Assembly (NCBI GenBank): GCA_034401135.1
Contig: JAWZSP010000006.1
Location: forward strand, 4,526,001 to 4,590,000
DNA from: Volutella citrinella
Taxonomy: Eukaryota; Ascomycota; Sordariomycetes; Hypocreales; Nectriaceae
Length of the DNA stretch: 64,000 nt
Direction: 5' to 3'
The position numbers and the translations under genes were made by a program. Shown here one piece after another: positions 33,262 to 44,651 of the stretch. The notes under the pieces were generated by a model, which was given only the letters and a program-made list of their open reading frames with translations, was not told the origin of the DNA and searched no databases. Within the stretch, counting starts at the first letter, position 1. The number at the start of each line of letters is the position of its first letter.

Positions 33262-34614
33262 TCAAAGCCGTTGTGAGGAAAACACTTTCGCAACATCGTA
33301 GTGCCTCGGCTGCGCGGTGTTGCTGTCGCCGGAGACAAACGAAGCCCAGAGGTTCTTGACATCTTCTCCAACCCGCCCGATGACGTCTAAATTCTCCGGG
33401 CCTTGAACCATCGGGGTGTTTCTCCAATTCACAGGGGACCCGAAGACATACGGCAAGTCCAAGCAGTGTGTCGCACCGAAGGCACTGCCCTGAGGCCTGA
33501 ATCGGAAGCACAGGGTGGATGAATAGCCCCCTGCTTGGAGATACGCGTTGCTGAGCCTCTGCGATGGCCATTTGAATATTTTCCCCGAGTATGACCAGTT
33601 GAAGATAGTTCTGAAGACGTGGCCGATCAAAGGTAAGTTCATATAATAGACATAGTAGTCAATCATTGGTAGGAAAGCAGTGGCTTCATCTTCCATCCAG
33701 CCTATGAGAATGGCAACAGTTCCAGCCTTCTTGGTGATCATTTGTTCCAGATTTGATAGTTCTGGCAGCGGGTACTCGCCAAATCTAGGCCAGAATGCTC
33801 GAGCGATGCCTAGCCTCTTGGACTCGATGAGGATTTGCGTCTGCAGCTTGAGCATCTCGTCGGTGGATGCTGTATATGGATTGCTCTGGATCCTTGATTT
33901 CACAAAAGCTGACAGTTCCTTGCTGGCTTCCTTGGGGATCTCCTGCGGCATGCCTAAGGGAGTGCTCTGTAGGATAGCACGCTGAAAGAGGCCGTCAGTC
34001 TGCCCGGTCATCAGGCAAACTACCGACAACGCCCCGGCTGACTGTCCCGCGATGGTGACCCGAGCCGGATCACCTCCAAAGGCGGAAATATTCTTCTGTA
34101 CCCAGCGCAGCGCCTCCATCTGGTCGAGGAGCCCGATGTTTGCTGGAGCGACATCGTCTATCGGGAGGAAGCCAAAGATACCCAATCGGTAAGTGATGTT
34201 AACGGTGACAACGCCTCGACGGGCGAGACCATGTGGCCAGTAACAGTCAAGGTCTCCGCCGCCTGATAGGAATGCGCCACCATGAAGCCATACCATGACA
34301 GGCAGCGGCAGTTTCTTCTCATCGGATTGCGCGGGAGCTGTGACGGTGACGTTCAGACAGTCCTCACCCATCTTCTGTCCTTGGTTCAGATCCCCTGTGA
34401 CGAAATCCAGACGAGACGGATTCTGAGGACAAATAGGAGCAGGCTTGGTGCAGTCGACAAGACCGTCCCATGTGTCGGCCGCCGCCTTCGGAGCCTGAAA
34501 GCGCCTGGCTTCAGCATACTTGAGTCCACGGACATGGATGAGATTATCCTTGCGAAGGCCAACGATGGTGCCCCCGCGTAGCTGGATCTCGACCCTCTGG
34601 CCGTCACCGTCCAT
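33262..34614 (-). CDS. carboxylesterase, type B, intracellular (copy B)
   Basis: The single exon encodes 450 residues from the ATG at 34614 (MDGDGQRVEIQLRGG). No signal peptide is visible. Core motifs are VWLHGGAFLSGGG (oxyanion loop), IAGQSAGALS with Ser192 (Gln replaces the usual Glu of the elbow), GWMEDEATAF (acid region) and FGATHCLDLPYVFG (His region). It belongs to the carboxylesterase/lipase family but is distant from the two secreted copies in this cluster, being shorter, intronless and cytosolic. It probably hydrolyses an imported or internally made ester. It is divergent from the cupin dioxygenase gene, with 735 bp between start codons. Confidence 0.92.
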   Translation of the reverse strand: MDGDGQRVEIQLRGGTIVGLRKDNLIHVRGLKYAEARRFQAPKAAADTWDGLVDCTKPAPICPQNPSRLDFVTGDLNQGQKMGEDCLNVTVTAPAQSDEKKLPLPVMVWLHGGAFLSGGGDLDCYWPHGLARRGVVTVNITYRLGIFGFLPIDDVAPANIGLLDQMEALRWVQKNISAFGGDPARVTIAGQSAGALSVVCLMTGQTDGLFQRAILQSTPLGMPQEIPKEASKELSAFVKSRIQSNPYTASTDEMLKLQTQILIESKRLGIARAFWPRFGEYPLPELSNLEQMITKKAGTVAILIGWMEDEATAFLPMIDYYVYYMNLPLIGHVFRTIFNWSYSGKIFKWPSQRLSNAYLQAGGYSSTLCFRFRPQGSAFGATHCLDLPYVFGSPVNWRNTPMVQGPENLDVIGRVGEDVKNLWASFVSGDSNTAQPRHYDVAKVFSSQRL

Positions 34615-35349
34615 CTTGGCTGACGCGAGAAAATTGTCCAGGAGCGGCAAAAGAGAGACACAGCCAAAGATACAACTGAATTCAGGAAAGGCAAAAATTC
34701 AAAGGCTTGTCTGATGGTGTTTGCCACTGACGAGCTGCCAAGACAACAAACGTGTGTGGCTGGTACCAGCTGCGCGAGCGCGATATCGTGCGGGCGCTTG
34801 TCCTAGCGCCTTGGTGATGGTTGCTCGCCATGTACGCTAAGGTCATTTGGCATGGGAGCAGATAGGACAGAGCGCCCAACGGACTAGTTTCGGACTCCGT
34901 CGATCCGGTCCTCCAAACACGAGGGGCCCCGAAAACCCGGAACTGTCTTATCAGTTATCGCCCACCCCTTGAACTCTCCCAATGGCACCCTAGCAGGGAT
35001 TGTTAGATTGGGGATGCTCGGATTTTCGTCCAACGCTCTTTGCTGATGCGCCATGTTAGACGTGGGAAATGTTGCGCTTGCAAAGCTTCCTGGGTCGTAT
35101 TTCTTTTGGTGCAAGACAAGCACGGAGTGCTTTGGGGATCGTTCCACGGAATATCGTACGACATAGTGTCACGAGCTCCAGATAATGAACAAGAGTCCCG
35201 GAGATTCGGAGCCGGCTCACTAGGTCATTCCCATAGCGGCTCTCTCTCACATCTCTCGAGCGGGGATATCTTGTATCGACCCGCGAACTGACTGCTCGTC
35301 ACTTGGAGCAATTATCCTACCACTAGATTCTACAACAGACGAACTGAAC
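34615..35349. promoter_or_regulatory. bidirectional promoter region
   Basis: This is shared upstream DNA between the leftward esterase and the rightward cupin gene. No gene is seen, and small frames on both strands have no similarity. Confidence 0.45.
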
Positions 35350-36510
35350 ATGGCCGAAAAGCGAATTCTTCTAGACGGCGACAGCAGCCAATCGCCAACG
35401 GCCCTGCCTCGCGTCACTACTCCTCGCACAGACGGGGGAAGCTACATCGTCAACCGCATGGATGGCGACATCATGAGCCCTGCGACGAGCCGTGGAGCGT
35501 TCCACATGTTCGCCAGCCAGGTCCAGACGGGAAACAGTATATCGGTGTTTGGCTGGGATGGCCCTTATACGGACTCGCAGGGCTATCACCATCATTTACT
35601 GACACACGACTGCTTCCTCCTCACGGAGGGATCTATGCTCACCTACTGTGATGGCGAAAGCAGGATGCTCTACCGCGGTGACTTTGCTTCGGTCCCGCCA
35701 GTAAGTGTCGCTGCGCATCCAAGATGGATTGATAATCCTGACGTGCTGGCCGCTGACAACCAACCCCAGGGCTACGTCCACAAACCGACTCCCCAAGGCC
35801 CCATCACCAGGGTGGTTCCTCTGATCAGCCCTGCAGATTGGGTCAACTTCTTCCGTGACAGGACGGTCCCGTTCGACAATGTCATGTTCCCAGAGTTCCA
35901 GGACGAAGAGCGCAAAGGCACCATGGCGGACGTGCTCGGCGAGGACTGGAAAGAAAAGTACGATACGTATCCCGATGTGGTAGAAAACGTGCCAGAGCCA
36001 ACCGCCTGGTCTGAGAAGGACTCCATTCTCCCCGATGAAGCCAAGGCCTACTTTCTCAAATTTAATACCGGGCCCCGATGGGTCCTGGGCGGCGTCACCT
36101 CCCGTCCCTTCATCACCACCAAGCAGAGCGCCAACAAGTTCTCCATCTCCAGCATTGAAGGTTCGAGCGTTTTTGGACCGACCGTTTTCTCCCGCAAGAT
36201 CACCTTTCCCAGGGTCCACCACGTCTGGATCATCCTCGATGGCTGGATTGATATTTCCATCAACGATGAGGCACCCGTACGGGCTTTTGCTGGAGAGGTT
36301 GTCTTCTTGGCAGCAAATACGACCTTTTCGATGAGTTTTGAGAACAAATATGTTCGCTTTTGGAGCTACACGAGTGGTGACGGTATAGAGGCCCTCATTC
36401 ACGAGGCTGGAGAGACCATTGTGGGAGCTGCACTTCCGGACAAGGCTCCCGAGGTGGACGAGAAGATGCTCCTCGCTGCCGCTGACAAACTGGGAATCAA
36501 GATTGAGTGA
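35350..36510 (+). CDS. bicupin dioxygenase, quercetin 2,3-dioxygenase-like
   Basis: Two exons (35350-35700, 35770-36510) give 363 residues. The 69-bp intron (GTAAGT..CCCCAG) has no stop and keeps frame, so a retained form of 386 residues would also be open. Removing it joins VPP to GYVHKPTPQG, the conserved PxGxxH turn at the end of the first cupin. Cupin 1 carries GYHHHLLTHDCFLLTEG (H80-H82, H86) and H121, plausible metal ligands. Cupin 2 includes RVHHVWIILDGWIDISIND. Family members are metal-dependent dioxygenases, the best known opening the C ring of flavonols with release of CO. The Glu ligand common in quercetinases is not obvious, so the substrate may differ. There is no signal peptide. 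Confidence 0.85.
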   Translation: MAEKRILLDGDSSQSPTALPRVTTPRTDGGSYIVNRMDGDIMSPATSRGAFHMFASQVQTGNSISVFGWDGPYTDSQGYHHHLLTHDCFLLTEGSMLTYCDGESRMLYRGDFASVPPVSVAAHPRWIDNPDVLAADNQPQGYVHKPTPQGPITRVVPLISPADWVNFFRDRTVPFDNVMFPEFQDEERKGTMADVLGEDWKEKYDTYPDVVENVPEPTAWSEKDSILPDEAKAYFLKFNTGPRWVLGGVTSRPFITTKQSANKFSISSIEGSSVFGPTVFSRKITFPRVHHVWIILDGWIDISINDEAPVRAFAGEVVFLAANTTFSMSFENKYVRFWSYTSGDGIEALIHEAGETIVGAALPDKAPEVDEKMLLAAADKLGIKIE

Positions 36511-37360
36511 TACTGGCATAAGTATTCACGAACCTATGCTTCCTACAACGGCAAGCTCGGTTTTGATTAGGCAGTAAAGATCAAAGATAGCACAATACCG
36601 ATGGATTGAAATTGTCCTCCGCTCCGGACGGGCCTCACCAGGGCTGTTGTGCAAGTGTTTCACCGTGATAGTAAATGCGAGACTCGGTCCACCGATGGAC
36701 GTCCAGGGCTCCTGGAAGCGGGGCCTTCATCCTGGTCCGAGTAGCACGCCGTCGGAAATACATTGCCGGCAGCCAGTATGGTTGGTACAAGGCACTATCT
36801 CAGATGTACAGGACCGCCCCTGTCCCATCACTTGTCGTCATGCTCTAAGCAGAACACGACGGGCGGTTCTGGCTACGAACTGCTCCTGGAAGTGATGATA
36901 TCTTCATTGCCACCGGAATCCGCTTAGGACGCAGATAGATAGATGGGGGGGGGAATGACCCTATCTGCCATGCTTGCTGATAACGGCATATTGCTAGGGT
37001 AAGGACCGGGCTTGGAGCCGGAAAGACCATTGATAGCATCTTGATTGGGTGACAAGACGGGTTTAGGACCCCGCCATGATAAAGAATTTCGCGGGGAAGT
37101 CTGACGTGGTGCGGCGCTAGAGAGAAAAAGGTTGAGTCCGTGTGTCGGTTTCTGGAGACCGAGGATCCGGTTAGCAAAACAAACCAACGTACATGTCTCA
37201 AATGGGAGGAGAGATAAGGCCAAGAGCCGCGACGCATAACCCTTGTGCGGATGTTGGAGACTATATAAGCACCGGTTTGCATTCTTGTCTGATCGCCTAT
37301 GGTTCTACCTCTATAACCAAGCTGCCAAGCTGCCTTCTGCTTCCCCGTCTTTTTCCAACA
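36511..37360. other. intergenic with permease promoter
   Basis: No gene is seen. A G-run lies near 36945, and the TATA box of the permease gene is at the right end. Confidence 0.5.
37262..37269 (+). promoter_or_regulatory. TATA box for the permease gene
   Basis: TATATAAG lies about 95 bp before the ATG at 37361, followed by a C/T-rich leader. Confidence 0.6.
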
Positions 37361-39392
37361 ATGTCGAACTCTGCAGAGATGGATCTGCCCAACCAGCACA
37401 TCAAGAAGCCTGTTTCATCGACGGCGCTAGAAGATGCTGGCTCGGTGACGGAGAAGGGCGTCACGCCGCCTGACCAGATTCTTCAAAAGCGATACAACTT
37501 TACAACATTGTTTGCCATGTTCTTGTCCGTGTCGGCCGGTGTAGGTGGCAGTCAGACATTTTGCGTATTTCCTAGGCTGATAAGCGACAGTGGGAGTGTA
37601 TCGTCTCCAACTTGTACCAAAACCTGGTCAACGGTGGTCCCACCGCTCTGGTCTGGGGATTCTTGTTTTCTGCCGCAGCTGCACAGGCCATGGCCTTCTC
37701 GCTGGCCGAGCTCGCAAGGTGATTGATAATTCCATGGCCGGACTTTGGCCTGTGGAAACCCCGAATATTGACCTTGACCAGCATGATGCCAACAGTGGCG
37801 GGACAAACCCATTGGGGAATGGTGAGAAGTCGGCATATATCATGAAAAATTCAGGCTTGGAATCTAACGTGCTTCTTCAGCGTCTATGTCCTCCAAAGCT
37901 TTCACGCACGGTGGTAAGCTCTCTCACCCGCCCTTTTCTGTCCGGCGTGTCTGATGTTTTTAGGGCTGGTACTCGTCATGGATCCTGCTTATGATGACTG
38001 CCGTTGCAGCAATCACTGCTACTCTTGTTGTGGGCATGCAGATCCAGTCCATGGCCATCATTGCCTATCCTACAACCTATAAGCCAGAGAGGTGGCACGT
38101 CTTCGCGGTGAGACATCACAACGCACCGGCGCCTGCCATGACCTACTTTCTAATGTGAACCGTGCCAGATTCTATTGCTGACGATGATCATCGCCCTCTG
38201 TGTCAACATTTTCCGACCCAGGCTGCTGCATCACCTGTCGGTTCTTGGTACGCGGACTACGACCGTCTGTTCCCACTCTTCCACTGATGCTAACCTCGCA
38301 CAGCCATGACTTTTCACTTCCTCGGCTTCATCGCCATCATCGTCGTGCTGCTGGCAACGACCAAGGAAAAGAACTCGGCAAAGATGGTATTCGCACAGCC
38401 CTTGAATAACTCCGGCTGGAAGAGTGGCGGCCTGGCGTTTCTGATTGGCGTTCTGCCTACCATCGCTGCCTTTATGTCCATCGATAACCCAGCACGCTTT
38501 ACTGAAGAAACCCAAAATCCTCTCACCGACGTTCCTCGCGCTATGGTGTGGGGTGTCGCGGGGGGCACTGCTCTGACATTCCCTTTCATCCTTGTGATTG
38601 CTTTCTGCATGGGCGACCCTACCGCTTTGCTGGAGTCTCCGATTGCACACCTCAATCCTCTGGCGCAGGTAAGCGAGCTGGGCCAGCTGGCCCCCGAAAG
38701 AGACCAGGAAGTAGAAGCTAACCAGGTCCCGCCTAGATCATCTTGAACTCTACTGGCTCAATGGCAGCCGTCATGGGACTCTGCTCCATGATCGTCGTCA
38801 TTGCCTTTGTTGTCGCCATCGATCAGACTGGCGCAATCAGCCGATTGATCATGGCTCAAGCCCGTGATGGCGGTATTCCATATGCCAGCACGTTTGCCAG
38901 AATCAGCCCTCGATGGAACACGCCAATCAACGCACTGCTTTTCAGCGCAGCCGTCCAGGTCGTCTTCAGTACCGTGTACATTGCAAATGAGATTGCCTAC
39001 TTTGGAATATCCAGCGGGACCATCACCTTGCAAGCCTTGAGCTACTGCATTCCCGTTGGTTTCCACATCTGGGCGAGAAAGCGCCACGGCATGGAATACG
39101 GGCCATGGAACATGGGACGCTACGGACGCGTTGTCAACATCTTCTCGGTCCTTACCTACGCCTTCTTTTTCGTCGTCCTGTGCATTCCCCAGCAATACCC
39201 CGTCACTACTAAGAATATGTGAGTGCTTCCCCTATGTTCTGGCCGCGAGACTCGGCTAATCAATGAACGTTTCTCAGGAACTACGCGTCCGTCATCACGG
39301 GAGGTGTTGTTTTCCTTTCTATGATTCTCTTTTACACATGGGGAAAGAGGCACTACTTTGGGCGCATCATTGACGTTCTGGATGCCTCGTAG
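37361..39392 (+). CDS. amino-acid/choline/GABA-type permease (APC superfamily)
   Basis: Nine exons (37361-37540, 37591-37718, 37782-37821, 37881-37913, 37964-38107, 38169-38247, 38304-38668, 38737-39218, 39278-39392) give 521 residues, an exact multiple of three. Introns are 50-68 bp, and two exons are only 40 and 33 bp. The sequence follows fungal APC permeases: LQKRYNFTTLFAMFLSVSAG, WECIVSNLYQNLVNGGPTAL, SLAELA, CPPKLSRTVGWYSSWILL, ILLLTMIIALCVNIF, a GGLAFLIGVLPTIAAFMSID re-entrant region, GTALTFPFILVIAFCMGDP, and a final helix VITGGVVFLSMILFYTWGKR. About 12 membrane helices are expected at the plasma membrane. It imports a small nitrogen compound or organic cation. In the cluster it would supply substrate or salvage product. 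Confidence 0.9.
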
Positions 39393-40111
39393 GGCTAGTT
39401 CAAGGCAATGCAGCCCAGCTGGCAAGCAAGGATCGGAGCACTGCGTGCTGAAGCTTCAGCAGTCGGAAAACGTGTTGGATATTGGGGCAAGATAGTCAGG
39501 AACAGAACCCTCGCATATTTATGATGATCTATGCAGCAATCTCAAGGCCCCTGACTCATACGCATGCTTTCGTGCTTCGTAATGTGCCTCCGTCTCCAGA
39601 AGCGAACCACTACGGGGTTTGTGCGGGTGGCGAGCCACCTGGGCAACTGACATGCCGAGTCTCGAGATGATCACCAAGACCAGCGAGGTCTAGGAGGGAG
39701 AGTAGGGCATCTGGAGATACACGGCTTCGGAGTTGCTATTTCCAAGGCAAATCCATGTGTAGAGAAGCAAACGGCGATTCCCACCGTAAGTTCACACCAC
39801 CCAATTTAGAAACTGCCATCGACTCAACCTTTGCGCTCACTCTAAGGCGAAACAGCCTGCAATGGGAAGGAGTGGTGAGTGTTCAGAGAGGTGATTGCCT
39901 CCGATTTGTAAGACAGTTGGCTCGTCAACGTAAAGAAGGTGTGTGAAGGTGGGAAAGAAAATGCTTTCATTTTTAAGATGTCTGTCTGGGCTACCACTCA
40001 TGAATCTAGTTGACATTTCCCCGCTGTCCCCTCTCATCAACCAACCATCTTGGCAAGCCTAAAAGCTTAGCACGTTCCATTCGGGTCGCGCGATGCTAGA
40101 CATGCAAGCCC
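39393..40111. other. convergent intergenic
   Basis: This is 3' DNA of the permease and of the leftward SnoaL gene. There are only short frames and no recognised element. Confidence 0.5.
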
Positions 40112-40549
40112 TCAGCGGTAACCCCGTCTCTTCAGAATCTCTTGGATTGGCTTGTTGTCTGCGTACAGTCGGAAGCTGACCATCAAGCCGGATTCGTCGT
40201 CAAAATCGGCAACCTCCATCTCCGGGAACTGCAAAGACTCGCCGAGAATCTCGAGTCTGTTGTTCATTTCCGCAATGGCTGTCTTGCCATCGTTGGCCAC
40301 AGCCTTGGTCGTCACCACACGCTCTGCGAGGTGCCAGTATTGGATGAGCCTGCGGAAGCCTTCCTTGGCCGCGGCCCTTTCTGTCACAGGCGGCGCCCCC
40401 ACCCCGCCCAGATACCAGGTGCCTGTGGGCGCAAAGAAGTTGACGACGGCGTCGAGGTCGGCCTCGGTCGCGTCTTTTGTGAGCTTGGAGATGGCGGCGT
40501 GGAACGCATCAAGGGTCGCGTGGGGGTCGAAGGAGGATTTGGCTGTCAT
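40112..40549 (-). CDS. SnoaL/NTF2-like small protein
   Basis: The single exon encodes 145 residues with an ATG start (MTAKSSFDPHATLDAFHAAI). The length and pattern fit the cone-shaped NTF2/SnoaL fold: an N-terminal helix pair, then VVNFFAPTGTWYLGGVGAPP, FRRLIQYWHLAERVV, IAEMNNRLEILG and a final strand MVSFRLYADNKPIQEIL. Family members include polyketide cyclases, dehydratases, isomerases and non-enzymatic ligand binders, so the reaction is open. It is cytosolic. It faces the P450 gene head to head across about 1.4 kb, suggesting shared control. Confidence 0.85.
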   Translation of the reverse strand: MTAKSSFDPHATLDAFHAAISKLTKDATEADLDAVVNFFAPTGTWYLGGVGAPPVTERAAAKEGFRRLIQYWHLAERVVTTKAVANDGKTAIAEMNNRLEILGESLQFPEMEVADFDDESGLMVSFRLYADNKPIQEILKRRGYR

Positions 40550-41919
40550 GTTGTTGAATCAAGTTGAGAAGGGAGGCTGAAGGAAACACAGGGACCAGGG
40601 TAAATGAAGAAAGGCTCTGGCGATGTCTCTCCTGGCAGATGCAAACAAGAGCCAGTGAGTAAAGGCGGCGTTTTTTTGTAGCAGGCTGACCAGATGTCCC
40701 AGGGTGTGCGAGACTTCGGAATCCGAGCTGCTGGGGGGGGAGGGGTGGCAGGGCCACTTAGCGTCATTCAGTACTGTACTGTACTATGGCAATGGCATGC
40801 ATCAGGTCTACAAAGAGGCCAATGGACCCGTCACCTCTGCCCCGGTTTCCCGGCCCGAAAGTATTTTGTGGCTGCTAAGGAAAGGAAGGAAGGTGCTATA
40901 ACATTAGTGGACTGTCCGCTGAGAGCAAAAAGGTTCAGTGGTCTTCCTCCACTAAAACTGAACGACACTTAGGGGGTAGCGCCTCACTGCTCTGTTGAAG
41001 GCGAGGACTATGGGGGTTAGTGCCACTATTCTTCTTTAGGCGGCGGCTCATTTCAACCCGGAAGAGACGGACTCACTGGCTCCAACTTCTGCCTGGTGGG
41101 TGCCGGAGTAGCGCAGCCAAGGAGATGAGTGTGCTCCGGCAGATGGGTTGGGGTGGAGCCTCTCCTCCTCTCCTCCTCTGCTCCTCTGGCCAGAGCAGCG
41201 AATCACCGTCCAACGGTCCCAGCCACGCCACAGAGATGGGCTCGACGCTAGTCACTCCGCAGTGCGGGGTTGTCACAAGATGGACCAGGGTGGACAAGGG
41301 CGGACAAGGTCAAGTAAGTAACTGGTCCAATCGCGAGAGCGCTCCACTTTGGCCAGCGGTGCTGACCGCGATGACGGTGCAGCTCGCGTACAGAATGTCG
41401 CAGGCGAGATAACGACTGGTGTCAAGTCCCCCCCAGCGACCAAAAATGGATATTCTCGGCATGGTCGTTGCGCCAATTTCTCACGACTAGTGTAAGCTGT
41501 CAAGATAGAGCCGGCCATTGCGCGGGCGATTGTTATCTCCTCCAACTCGGAGGCTTCGGTTCCTCGGCTCCGTGGACTAGCACCCTCCTACCCCGCCTTG
41601 GAGGCGCTCCCCTCCTCCAATGTCCATTGGCCGGCCGGCCAGTGAACAATGTCACGGCCATCGGACATTCGGGGGGCGTGTCCGCTAGCCGGTCCTGAGC
41701 ATATCAGCCTATCAGAGCGGGGGCAATGTCAACTGGAATCTCCTCTGCCCTCTGACAGCAGAGGGGAAGGTTAAATACACCTTCTGCAGGCAAGCGCCTA
41801 GTCGACCTAACTCGACCGTCCTACTCAGCATCATAGCACACCCATCCCTTACCTAGGCTTTGTCATCTTACCATCTCAGTGCCAAGAAGCAGCGCCATCT
41901 GACCAGGTCGGAAGACACC
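40550..41919. promoter_or_regulatory. bidirectional promoter region with low-complexity tracts
   Basis: This is shared upstream DNA of the leftward SnoaL gene and the rightward P450. It contains a G-run near 40733, a CTCCTCTCCTCC tract near 41162-41195 and a GGCCGGCCGGCC block near 41632. No coding gene is seen. Confidence 0.45.
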
Positions 41920-43788
41920 ATGCCATCATCCCCTGAGCCAAGCGGCAGGGCCCTCATCGACTCTCTCGCCTCAGCCCTGTCTGAGCGGGACTTTTCCCAA
42001 GCCCTGCATCTGCTCGAGCGTCTGCCGCTGAAACAAGCCCCCTGGACCATCTTCATCACCGTCGTGGGCGTCATCACACTCTACAATGTCGTCTGGTCCC
42101 TCTCGTCGTGGTGGCGGCTGCGTCACTTCCAGGGCCCCCCCATCGCCGCCTTTTCGTACCTCTACATCTCAGCCGTGTCGCTCATGCCTACCGTGTGGAA
42201 GATCCACATGAAAACGAACCAAAAGTACGGCAGCCTCGCCCGAATTGGGCCCAACGAGCTGCTTACTTCGGACCCTGAGTTGATTAAGAAGATGGGATCC
42301 ACCAGGGGATCGTCGTTTGCACGATCCAAGTGGTACAATTTCGCCCGAGTGGACCCTGTCTTGGACACGGTGCTCAACGTCACGAGCACTAAAATCCACG
42401 ACGAGTGGCGCAGCCAGCTGCTCAACGGCTACAGTGGTCGCGACAACCGCAACGTTGAAGAAGACATCAACTGGGCGCTCAACTGGCTCCTCAAGATTCT
42501 GCGGGAGCGCTATGCTAGGAAGGACGGACCCGTGCGTCCCCTCGAGTTGGCCAAGATGTCGCAGTACTTTACCGTTGATAGCATGACCAAGATTTGCTTC
42601 GGCAAGCCCTTTGGTTATCTCGAGGCCGAGGCCGACGTCAAGGGCGTCCTGGGCATCCCGGACAGGACCGGCCGGTGGTCCCGAATCACCGCCAACTCGG
42701 CGCTGATGCAGTACTGCCTTTCCTTCTCCATCTTCCGCGCGACCGTGGCGCGTCGCCTGGTCTCAGGAATGTCCATGTACAATGCGTGCGTGACATCCCC
42801 CCCGCTCCACACTGAAACAGGCCATGACTAACAGGCTGCAGTCTTGCCAGGGAAATTGTTGGAGGCCGGTTCAAGGAGATGGAAGAAACGGGTGACAAGA
42901 ACAAATACGGCGACATGATGGTAAGCCTGCGCCTCTCCGTCTCCACACGTGCACGTCTAGCTGGTAGCGCACGAGTAGACTGACCGTTTCACAGCAAAGC
43001 TTCATCAACAAGGGCCATTCGCAGCGCAGGTGCGAGCTGCAGGTGCCAGTCCTCTTGACGGCGGGAACCGAGACAACAGCCACCGCCATCCGGTCCATCA
43101 TCTTCCATGTCATGTCCTCGGCTGACGCTTATCGCAAACTTCAAAAGGAAATCGACGACAGCGTCGTCAGTGGCAAGGTCACAGCTAACCCCGTCACCTT
43201 CGAAGAGGCCAAAGATCTACCTTACCTGGTGGCCTGCCTCTATGAGGGGCTTCGCATGCATCCGCCCTTCACCGGCGAGCTGATGAAGACGGTCCCTCCC
43301 GAAGGCTACACCACCTCGGATGGCCGCTTCATCCCCGGCGGAACCAAGATCGGTCACAACACGTGGGAGGTGATGCGGAACAAGGAGATATTCGGCGAAG
43401 ATGCCTACTTCTTCCGTCCTGATCGCTTCACCGAGGCGGATCCTGCCACCGCCTCTCAAATGCGCAGTACCGTCAACCTCGTTTTTGGAGCCGGTCGCTG
43501 GCAGTGTCTAGGAAGACACCTCTCGCTCATGGAAATTCACAAGTGCATCTTCGAGGTCAGTCAAGATGAGCAATCAATCAATCCAAGGCCTCTCCATATT
43601 TTCAAGGGCAAGTAGCGCTAACCAACCTTTTGCAGCTCTTCCGCCACTTTGATTTTCAGATCATGAACCCCTATGAGCCATGTAGGACGTGGAACAACAT
43701 GACCTTCCGTCAGTTTGACATGTGGGCTTGGGTGCGAGAGCGCGAGAACGTGCCTGTCTCCCCTGCGAAGACCAAGATTGCTGCGTAA
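41920..43788 (+). CDS. cytochrome P450 monooxygenase
   Basis: Four exons (41920-42785, 42842-42920, 42995-43555, 43636-43788) give 552 residues, with introns of 56, 74 and 80 bp. One N-terminal membrane anchor (WTIFITVVGVITLYNVVWSL) places it on the ER. Motifs: the I-helix LLTAGTETTAT with AGTETT at about 338-343, ExxR in YEGLR (about 399-402), FRPDRF, and the heme loop FGAGRWQCLGR with Cys about 486. The pattern is that of fungal biosynthetic P450s that hydroxylate or desaturate small molecules. The leader MPSSPEPSGRALIDSLASAL is before the anchor. The ATG at 41920 is chosen because the frame before it begins only with non-ATG codons. Confidence 0.94.
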
Positions 43789-44651
43789 GAAGCCTCATTT
43801 GCTGGCATACCACGTCCCAAATGCCTCTAGCCCCAATCATCTTGATTGGTTCTAGTGGCTAAGGATTGCACGATGTCACCTGCAAATCGTGATGAGGTGT
43901 CCGTATTTTACTCTTCCTGGTCGACCGATCTGCAGTTTTCATTTAGTCATAAATAGCCACACAGAATTTATGTATACATGTGAAAAAATTACGTCGGAGA
44001 GATCCAATTCATCAAAATTGTGAAGGTCTGGTGTTTCGATGGGTCAACGGCTCGTGTGCGCGCCCAGTTTAGAAAGTGACAGGAATTAAGTGAAACACTC
44101 GAGTAATCAATCTCCCAGTGACCATCTATTGACTTTTGTCAGCTGCGATCTAAAGCCTCAGTCAGGCTCACAAGTCTCCCCACGTAGTCGGCTGTTCATC
44201 TTTAATCTTATGGCAACCGAGTATCCGTCATCGTCTTTTTGAGTCGCCCACGCTCAAATCACCACTACCCTAGACTCGTTTTGAGAATGACCAAACATTC
44301 TCGGGACAAGTCTTCACAGTAATACTAATCCCTGTCTCTCGGGTTTAAATCTATGCACAGAAGGCCCCTCTGCGTCGCCTCAGCCAATTGTTTAACTAGT
44401 CGAGTTGTTTTTCGCCCGCTTTGTTTTTCTCCGAGGTTAGGTCCGCGCGAGTCCGTCGGGTCCGTCGGGGCCCGAGCGCTTCGGTCCGGTTCTCCTTCTG
44501 AAAAAAAATATCTCCATCTACCTACTCTTGCACATTCTCACAATTAGCCCACCATGGAACTTCAGTCATCTTGGATTCCCGATATTTACTCAGACACCAT
44601 CAATCGGCCAGTCAAGAAATCATCAAAGCAGAAAAAGGACCAGTGTTCGTC
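43789..44651. other. intergenic and promoter of the MDR gene
   Basis: No complete gene is seen. A separate ATG at 44553 gives only a 39-residue frame. A TCCGTCGGGTCCGTCGGG direct repeat lies near 44450. Confidence 0.45.

Noticed and set aside
35596..36519. 307-codon leftward open frame over the cupin gene
   Set aside because: It lies fully antisense to a clear bicupin gene and shows no family motif; it is a shadow of GC-rich coding sequence.
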